From contig JAITDL010000022.1 of assembly GCA_031282565.1 (NCBI GenBank), forward strand, positions 1 to 29,509: a DNA stretch of 29,509 bases, in the 5' to 3' direction. A model generated the notes under the pieces. The model had not been told where the DNA came from, ran no database searches, and saw only the letters and a program-made list of their open reading frames with translations. A program made the translations under genes and the position numbers. Of the stretch, positions 24,641 to 29,509 are shown one piece after another (position 1 is the first letter of the stretch; the number at the start of each line of letters is the position of its first letter). Source of the DNA: Puniceicoccales bacterium (GTDB taxonomy: Bacteria > Verrucomicrobiota > Verrucomicrobiia > Opitutales > JAIRLM01).

Positions 24641-25385
24641 GAACTTAAGCGCCTCCTACGGAGGAGGAAAAGATGTTTTAAGCGCCGTCAACCTCGCCGT
24701 AGCTGCCGGGGAACTGGTCACCGTGGTTGGTCCGAACGGAGGAGGCAAATCTACTTTGCTTGGAGCGATTTCCGGCGCAGTCGGCCTAGGCAGCGGCCAC
24801 ATCTTCATGGACGGCAAGGAAAACGATTTCTCCTCCGTGTGTCGCGTTTTTCAAGATCCACACGTTGGCACAGTTGGCGATTTTACAATTTTCGAAAACA
24901 TGGCTCTTGCCTGGTGCCGCGGCGGTAGAAGACTCCCAATTCCATGGCTGACTAGGAGACGGAAAACCATTTTCCGCCAACACCTTAGCGAACTTGAGAT
25001 GGGGCTCGAAACCCGCGGCGACGAACTGGCTCGCTCGCTTTCCGGTGGCCAACGGCAGGCACTTAGCCTCGCGATGGCGACTGCGAGAAATTGCAAAGTA
25101 TTGCTGCTGGACGAGATAACCGCTGCACTCGACCCGCGCGCAGCTGAACGCCTAATGAACCTCGTTGAACGCATCGTCCGTCAAAGCAAATGCGCCTGCC
25201 TGGCCGTCACCCACGGAATGCACCAGGCTATCTCTCACGGTGATCGCATTTTAGTTGTTCGCGACGGCGCCATCGCAACCCAATTCTCCGGCGACGAAAA
25301 ATCATCGCTCTCAGTTGCCGATCTCTTTGCCCTGTTTGAATTTCCCTTTGCAAATGGGCGGCACGACATCAATGTACTTCCATAG
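24627..25385 (+). CDS. ABC importer ATPase (TrpZ-type)
   Basis: 252 residues. Walker A VGPNGGGKSTLLGAISG, Q-loop region CRVFQDPHVGTVGDFTIFEN, signature LSGGQRQALSLAMAT, Walker B KVLLLDEITAALDP and switch His in LAVTHGMHQAISHGD. 'FQDP--GT-----I-EN' and 'DE-TAALDP' are typical of the ATPase of COG2984-linked importers. AAAGGAAA lies about nine bases before the ATG. Its stop overlaps the murG GTG by one base, so transporter and cell-wall genes form one transcriptional unit. Confidence 0.93.
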   Translation: MLTVENLSASYGGGKDVLSAVNLAVAAGELVTVVGPNGGGKSTLLGAISGAVGLGSGHIFMDGKENDFSSVCRVFQDPHVGTVGDFTIFENMALAWCRGGRRLPIPWLTRRRKTIFRQHLSELEMGLETRGDELARSLSGGQRQALSLAMATARNCKVLLLDEITAALDPRAAERLMNLVERIVRQSKCACLAVTHGMHQAISHGDRILVVRDGAIATQFSGDEKSSLSVADLFALFEFPFANGRHDINVLP

Positions 25386-26479
25386 TGAAGATCTTGATTG
25401 CCTGCGGTGGAACCGGCGGCCACATGGCGCCTGGGATAGCTATTGCCCAGAGGCTGAAGGAGTTAGGCCATGAGGCAACCCTGGCAATTAGCAGAAAAAG
25501 CATCGACGGAAGGATGGCCGCCTCCTACGGAGATTTAACATTTAAATCCATCCCCGGCAGTGGCTTCTCGCTGCGACCAATCCCTCTAATTAAATTTGTC
25601 ATAGGCGCGGCCCGCGGATTTTTTACGGCACTCGGCCTCCTGCGTCGCGGAAATTACAGTGCCGCAATTGCTTTTGGCGGATTTTCAGCACTTGGAGTCG
25701 GCCTCGCGGCGGCAGTTCTCCGTAGGCCTCTCTATTTGCACGAAGCTAACGTCAAGCTGGGCAAAGCGATACGATTCCTTGCGCCGCTTGCAAAAATCGT
25801 ATTCATTCCGCCGCAATTGAAGAAGCGGCAACCATATGCGCAAAGGAAAAAATTTCAAGCTGCAGCCTACCCGCTGCGCCGCGATTTCCAATTAATTGAC
25901 AGAGAAGATGCTAGAAAAAAACTTGGCCTTCCAAATTTTGGCAAACTGCTGCTCATCACCGGCGGGAGCCAAGGATCTAAAGTTCTATCCCAGTGGATGA
26001 TGGATAACGTCAACAGCATCGCCGCACTGGGATTCCACTGCATCAGCCTCGGTGGACTTGGACAAAACTGCTCCGATAAATTTGCCGACGGCGCCAGAGG
26101 CAACACCTTCACCGTACGATATTTACCATTCAGCGATTCCATGCACCTGATGCACTCCGCTGCCGACATTGCGATCTGCCGCGCCGGCGCCGGTACTATC
26201 GCAGAACTGCTTGCGGCAACTCTGCCAAACGTGCTCGTGCCCTATCCATCTGCCGCCGAAAATCATCAGCTTGCAAATGCGCTTGCAATGGAGTCCGAAG
26301 GTGCATCCAAAGTGGTGGAGCAGCGCAATTTGGGAATGTTGCTGGAAGTAGTTGCCGAGCTGGCAGATGGTGACATGTGCGGAAAAATGAAGGAAAATCT
26401 TTTGCGCATGCGCGACTGCCAAAAAAATGGCACCGAATCACTTAGCGCCGCCATTCTCCGCGATCTGGGAATTAATTGA
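25385..26479 (+). CDS. murG: UDP-GlcNAc--lipid I N-acetylglucosaminyltransferase
   Basis: 364 residues from GTG 25385. It adds GlcNAc to lipid I to make lipid II at the inner face of the membrane. GT28 motifs: the N-terminal GGTGGHMAPGIAIA loop, AIAFGGFSALGVGLAA, YLHEANVKLGKAIRFLAP (commonly HEQN in the family), LLITGGSQGSKVLS, the donor-site block CRAGAGTIAELLAATLPNVL and PYPSAAENHQLANA. In many bacteria the next gene is murC; here it is murB, one base overlapping. Confidence 0.97.
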   Translation: MKILIACGGTGGHMAPGIAIAQRLKELGHEATLAISRKSIDGRMAASYGDLTFKSIPGSGFSLRPIPLIKFVIGAARGFFTALGLLRRGNYSAAIAFGGFSALGVGLAAAVLRRPLYLHEANVKLGKAIRFLAPLAKIVFIPPQLKKRQPYAQRKKFQAAAYPLRRDFQLIDREDARKKLGLPNFGKLLLITGGSQGSKVLSQWMMDNVNSIAALGFHCISLGGLGQNCSDKFADGARGNTFTVRYLPFSDSMHLMHSAADIAICRAGAGTIAELLAATLPNVLVPYPSAAENHQLANALAMESEGASKVVEQRNLGMLLEVVAELADGDMCGKMKENLLRMRDCQKNGTESLSAAILRDLGIN

Positions 26480-27432
26480 TGGCAGCGGCATCCGGAGACG
26501 GAAATTCATCGGCGGAAATATTCCGCTGTTTGGTTCGAAAATCGCTCCCACCGTGCAATTTAATTGAAAACCTTCCACTTAAGCAATTCACAACGCTGCG
26601 CATCGGCGGACCGGCTCGTTTTTTCTGCGAACCGCGCAACCTCGACGAACTTAGAGTTCTTCTACGCCGCGCAGGGGAATCCGGATTGCGTCACTCTATC
26701 ATCGGCGCCGGCAGCAACTTACTCGTCGATGACAGCGGATTCCACGGACTCATCCTGCGGCTGCGCGGAAATTTTTGGGAAAGCCAGCGCATTGGTGAAA
26801 AAAATATCTACGTTCGCTGCGGCTTACCAATGAAGCGCTTATCGATTGCCTGCTGCTCTAACTGCATCGGCGGCTATGAGTTTTGCGATGGAATTCCCGG
26901 AACCATCGGCGGCGCAATAGCAATGAACGCCGGCGCATTTTCTTCGGCAATGGGCGATTTCGTTGAAAAAATAACGGCATTGGGTCGCGACGGCAAAATC
27001 GTATCCATTTGCGGCGGAACATTTTCCTATCGTAAATCACCGCTGCGCCACGGAGACATTGTGCTAGCGGCGACCCTGAAACGGCCTGCCGATCTCGTTC
27101 CAGTTGAAATGATTATAGCGCGGCGGGACCAAATGTCGGCGGAACGCAGAAAAAAACAGCCGCGGGAACCGAGTGCCGGATCGATTTTTCGCAATCCGCC
27201 GGCCACTTCCGCCGGGAAATTGATCGACGAAGCCGGCCTAAAGGGGACCCGCATCGGCGATGCGCAAATATCTCTCCTCCATGGAAATTTCATCGTAAAT
27301 CGCGGCCACGCGACCTGCGCCCAGGTGCTAGAACTTATATTTTTGGCGAAGCGGACTGTGATGGAGCGTTTTGGAGTTGACCTAGTGCCGGAAATTTGCT
27401 TCCTGACAGACTCTTGGGAGGGACCGCTTTGA
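26479..27432 (+). CDS. murB: UDP-N-acetylenolpyruvoylglucosamine reductase
   Basis: 317 residues from ATG 26479, which overlaps the murG stop in TGATG; a TTG one codon earlier is less likely. It reduces enolpyruvyl-UDP-GlcNAc to UDP-MurNAc using FAD and NADPH, completing the step begun by MurA. Motifs: FTTLRIGGPARFF, the FAD loop IIGAGSNLLVDD, YEFCDGIPGTIGGAIAMNAGA, FSYRKSP, the catalytic-Ser region SAGSIFRNPP, AGKLIDEAGLKGTRIGDAQIS, HGNFIVN and the terminal catalytic Glu in LVPEICFL. The loop layout fits type II MurB. Confidence 0.97.
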   Translation: MAAASGDGNSSAEIFRCLVRKSLPPCNLIENLPLKQFTTLRIGGPARFFCEPRNLDELRVLLRRAGESGLRHSIIGAGSNLLVDDSGFHGLILRLRGNFWESQRIGEKNIYVRCGLPMKRLSIACCSNCIGGYEFCDGIPGTIGGAIAMNAGAFSSAMGDFVEKITALGRDGKIVSICGGTFSYRKSPLRHGDIVLAATLKRPADLVPVEMIIARRDQMSAERRKKQPREPSAGSIFRNPPATSAGKLIDEAGLKGTRIGDAQISLLHGNFIVNRGHATCAQVLELIFLAKRTVMERFGVDLVPEICFLTDSWEGPL

Positions 27433-28370
27433 GTGAAAATCGCGAAGTCGTTATTCTCTGCGGTGCCGAATCCAGCGAAAGGGATGTTTCAATTCGTTCG
27501 GGCCTCCATGCGAAGGAGTTACTAGACGGCAAAATAGATGTGCGGTTGGTCACATTGGACCGCAACGAGCTCCCGGACCACCTAAACCCAAGCCGCGCAA
27601 TTATTTTTCCACTTGTCCATGGAGCTTTTGGCGAAGACGGAAAATTGCAAAAACTCCTAGATGACGAAGGATTTGTCTACGTCGGCAGCGGCGCAGATAG
27701 CATGGAAATAACGATTAACAAGGCTCGCGCTAAGGATTTAGTCGCCGCCGTCGCCGTGCCCACATTGCCCCACCACTTATTCAATTGGACGCGAAAAAAC
27801 GAACTGCCATTTGACGAACTTTGTCGGTGCATGGGCTGCGGCGGCAAACTTTTCCTAAAGCCCAATTGCGGAGGAAGTAGCATCAATTGCGCACCGTGCT
27901 GCGACGGCGCCCAATGGTCCATGGCTCTTGACACCAAGGTCCTCTGCGGAGACTGGCTGGCAGAACCTTACTGCCTCGGGTGCAAAGATATAACCGTAGC
28001 AATTCTCCACGGCCACGCCATCGCCGTGATGGAAGTCTCCCACGGCTGCAACTTTTTTGACTACGACGCAAAATATTCCGCTGGAGCGGCAAAGCACATA
28101 TGTCCGGCACAAGTTGGTGAGGATGTGATTGAACAGCTGCGAAGCTATTCAGAGAGAGCATTTTCCGTTTGCAAATGCCGCGACTGGGCCCGCGTGGATT
28201 TCATCGTCGGCGCTGACGGAGTTTTCTTCCTCGAAGTGAACGCCATACCAGGCTTCACAAAGACAAGTCTCTACCCCGACTGCGCAATCGGAGCTGGAAT
28301 GTCTCCGACGCAATGCCTTATGAAGCTTCTGGAACCGGCTCTGGAGCGACACAGGAAACGATACCCATGA
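27429..28370 (+). CDS. ddl: D-alanine--D-alanine ligase
   Basis: 313 residues from TTG 27429, chosen over TTG 27396 because GGGAGGG (27417-27423) lies five bases before it and it overlaps the murB stop in TTGA. An ATP-grasp enzyme forming D-Ala-D-Ala for the stem peptide. Motifs: N-terminal ILCGAESSERDVSIRSG, IFPLVHGAFGEDGKLQ, the ATP-binding GGKLFLKPNCGGSS, the ARVDFIVGADGVFFLEVNAIPG metal site and FTKTSLYPDCAIGAG. The protein is unusually rich in Cys for this family. Overlaps ftsQ in ATGA. Confidence 0.96.
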   Translation: MSENREVVILCGAESSERDVSIRSGLHAKELLDGKIDVRLVTLDRNELPDHLNPSRAIIFPLVHGAFGEDGKLQKLLDDEGFVYVGSGADSMEITINKARAKDLVAAVAVPTLPHHLFNWTRKNELPFDELCRCMGCGGKLFLKPNCGGSSINCAPCCDGAQWSMALDTKVLCGDWLAEPYCLGCKDITVAILHGHAIAVMEVSHGCNFFDYDAKYSAGAAKHICPAQVGEDVIEQLRSYSERAFSVCKCRDWARVDFIVGADGVFFLEVNAIPGFTKTSLYPDCAIGAGMSPTQCLMKLLEPALERHRKRYP

Positions 28371-29224
28371 AAAAACGCGAAATAGTTCGTGGGAAAGAGC
28401 CTAGGAAACGAACAAGCTCCAAGCGCTCCAAAAAGTCTCCCGGTGGCCGTAAAAAAACTGGGTTGCTTCCTGTGGCGCTGCTACTTGCGGTTGGTTGTTT
28501 GCTGGCACTGTTTGCGGCGAAAGAGCTGCGCGACTTCATCGGCGGAAAATTGGCGGATGGCCATCGCCTTGAGCGCATTGAAATTGCAACAACTGGAACA
28601 CTTCCACGCAGCAATGTGATTCAACTGCTGAAAATTCCCCGGGGTGCAAGCCTTGGAGCCATCGATATCGTACGCTGCCGGAATAACTTACTCAAATGTC
28701 CGCAGGTCCGCGATGCCCACGTGGAACGGGCCTATCCTCACACCATTCGCGTCAAAATTCTCGAGCGCACACCGGTCTTTAAACTCTTCTCCAGCAGGGA
28801 AAAAACGTGGCTATTCGTCGCCGAAGACGGCTTCGTGTTCACGTGCGCAGGAGTCGATCCGTCGCCGTCGACCGTGCCGCAGCTAAATTGCTCTGCGGAA
28901 GCTGGAACAACGCTATTTTTCGTGGCTGAATTGTGCCGCATCATGGAGGAGGCCCGCTCCATAAACGGCCCATTCGTCGAGAGCTGGACAGCGGTGTCCG
29001 TGGACGAAGCTAACTACAGTCGCACTGGCAGGATAGATGAATTTGAAGTGCGCTGCGGGTCCATTGCCCATCTGCGACTTCGCAGCGGCGATCTCGTGCG
29101 CCAATTCGCTGAGCTGGAATATGTACTGACAGATGCGAGGGAGCGCCACATGTTGCCACTGGAGAAAGTCGACCTGAGCATTCGCGGCCGCGCCTACGTA
29201 AAGCCGATGGCACGAGGGAAATAG
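28367..29224 (+). CDS. ftsQ: Cell-division protein FtsQ (POTRA-type)
   Basis: 285 residues from ATG 28367, which overlaps the ddl stop and has AGGAAA upstream; the in-frame ATG at 28313 would overlap ddl by 58 bases. The first 30 residues are very basic (about half Lys/Arg), then one membrane helix (about 32-51), then a POTRA domain (LERIEIATTGTLPRSNVIQLL through NNLLKCPQVRDAHVERAYPHTIRVKILERTP) and the FtsQ C-terminal beta domain. It links cytoplasmic FtsZ-ring proteins with the periplasmic septum machinery. FtsA and FtsZ genes, often next, are not here: a putative secreted-protein gene follows after 80 bases. Confidence 0.92.
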   Translation: MKKREIVRGKEPRKRTSSKRSKKSPGGRKKTGLLPVALLLAVGCLLALFAAKELRDFIGGKLADGHRLERIEIATTGTLPRSNVIQLLKIPRGASLGAIDIVRCRNNLLKCPQVRDAHVERAYPHTIRVKILERTPVFKLFSSREKTWLFVAEDGFVFTCAGVDPSPSTVPQLNCSAEAGTTLFFVAELCRIMEEARSINGPFVESWTAVSVDEANYSRTGRIDEFEVRCGSIAHLRLRSGDLVRQFAELEYVLTDARERHMLPLEKVDLSIRGRAYVKPMARGK

Positions 29225-29263
29225 CACCATTAGCCGCGGCACAGTGAAATTTTATCAATTTCC

Positions 29264-29279
29264 GTAAAACTTTCTTTAC
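29264..29279. promoter_or_regulatory. Inverted repeat ahead of the secreted-protein gene
   Basis: GTAAA-ACTTTC-TTTAC. Same arms as the repeats at 6973 and 18291 but with a six-base spacer; its right arm overlaps the predicted -35. Confidence 0.25.
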
Positions 29280-29303
29280 ATTCCTAAATTCCCCTGTCAG
29301 AAT
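29275..29303 (+). promoter_or_regulatory. Predicted promoter of the secreted-protein gene
   Basis: -35 TTTACA (29275-29280), 17-base spacer, -10 CAGAAT (29298-29303). The GTG at 29309 follows five bases later, the spacing seen at other accessory genes. Confidence 0.4.
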
Positions 29304-29306
29304 TGG

Positions 29307-29509
29307 TTGTGGATAAGACCAGAGACCAGAGACCAGAGACCAGAGACCAGAGACCAGAGACGTAACAGTCTGCTCAGAAGCATTTTATCAATTGCATCGC
29401 TCGCCGCGCTCCAAGTTGCAACCGCTCACGGCGATGGAATTAAAATTGACGGCACAGGTGTAAATGCGCCTGTGAAAATCGTTTACGACGACAGCGGCAA
29501 CGATCTCGA
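29307..29509 (+). CDS. Putative secreted protein, 5' end only, with repeat-coded N terminus
   Basis: The frame is open to the window end. After the repeat tract it reads RRNSLLRSILSIASLAALQV then ATAHGDGIKIDGTG: a basic n-region, a hydrophobic core and an A-x-A cleavage site, a convincing signal peptide. The mature start (DGIKIDGTGVNAPVKIVYDD) resembles strand-rich surface proteins but is too short to classify. There is no ATG, GTG or TTG between the tract and the signal peptide, so translation must begin before the tract: TTG 29307 is in frame now; GTG 29309 is in a different frame. Confidence 0.55.
   Translation, partial: MWIRPETRDQRPETRDQRRNSLLRSILSIASLAALQVATAHGDGIKIDGTGVNAPVKIVYDDSGNDL
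29317..29360 (+). repeat. 7-bp tandem repeat, GACCAGA x 6.3
   Basis: Six perfect copies plus two bases. Seven is not a multiple of three, so each gain or loss shifts the reading frame of the following signal peptide. Such tracts change copy number by slipped-strand mispairing. Confidence 0.9.

Noticed and set aside
29317..29360. Tandem repeat as a CRISPR array
   Set aside because: The units are 7 bases with no spacers.

Overview
The window is a bacterial chromosome segment, roughly half GC by eye. It carries two blocks of conserved housekeeping genes and two stretches of lineage-specific accessory genes. Peptidoglycan genes (murA, murG, murB, ddl, ftsQ), a GldG-like ABC auxiliary protein, a LicD-type transferase and several large orphan proteins with enzyme-like motifs of the kind common in host-associated bacteria fit a walled Gram-negative, host-associated organism. 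A PVC-type lineage such as Verrucomicrobiota is possible, but that is a weak inference from gene content only. I see no rRNA, tRNA, CRISPR array, transposase or integrase. No stretch above 300 bases lacks a gene.

Layout. Bases 1-2203 hold a tandem family of orphan proteins: one copy cut by the window edge, one complete copy and a 3' remnant of a third. Bases 2255-5322 hold a divergent pair, a LicD-family protein and a large protein with kinase-like motifs. Bases 5356-13799 are mostly conserved: phosphoglycerate mutase (gpmI), an FkbM-type methyltransferase, a GldG-like membrane protein, murA on the minus strand, and an HlyD / ABC ATPase / ABC-2 permease exporter operon. Bases 13796-18216 hold three minus-strand paralogs built from a repeated helical domain. 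The last of them overlaps the permease stop codon, and its flanks carry a 90-bp direct repeat that duplicates the permease 3' end. A GT4 glycosyltransferase follows, then a frameshifted minus-strand protein with a papain-like Cys/His/Asp triad (19842-22296).

Bases 22444-29224 form what looks like one long plus-strand operon. It has a 22-codon leader ORF with a strong Shine-Dalgarno and a GC-rich stem, then a TrpR-like regulator (YerC family), a three-gene ABC importer of the TrpXYZ type, and murG-murB-ddl-ftsQ, with every gene junction overlapping. Next comes the start of a secreted protein whose 5' end carries a 7-bp tandem repeat, a likely phase-variation switch; the window ends inside it.

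Two themes run through the accessory genes. First, in several of them a recognisable -10 hexamer ends only 5-6 bases before the start codon, which predicts leaderless mRNAs. Second, there is repeated duplication and decay: a truncated third copy, a frameshift just after the start of one helical paralog, a frameshift in the protease, and a 97% identical 90-bp repeat between otherwise very divergent paralogs.
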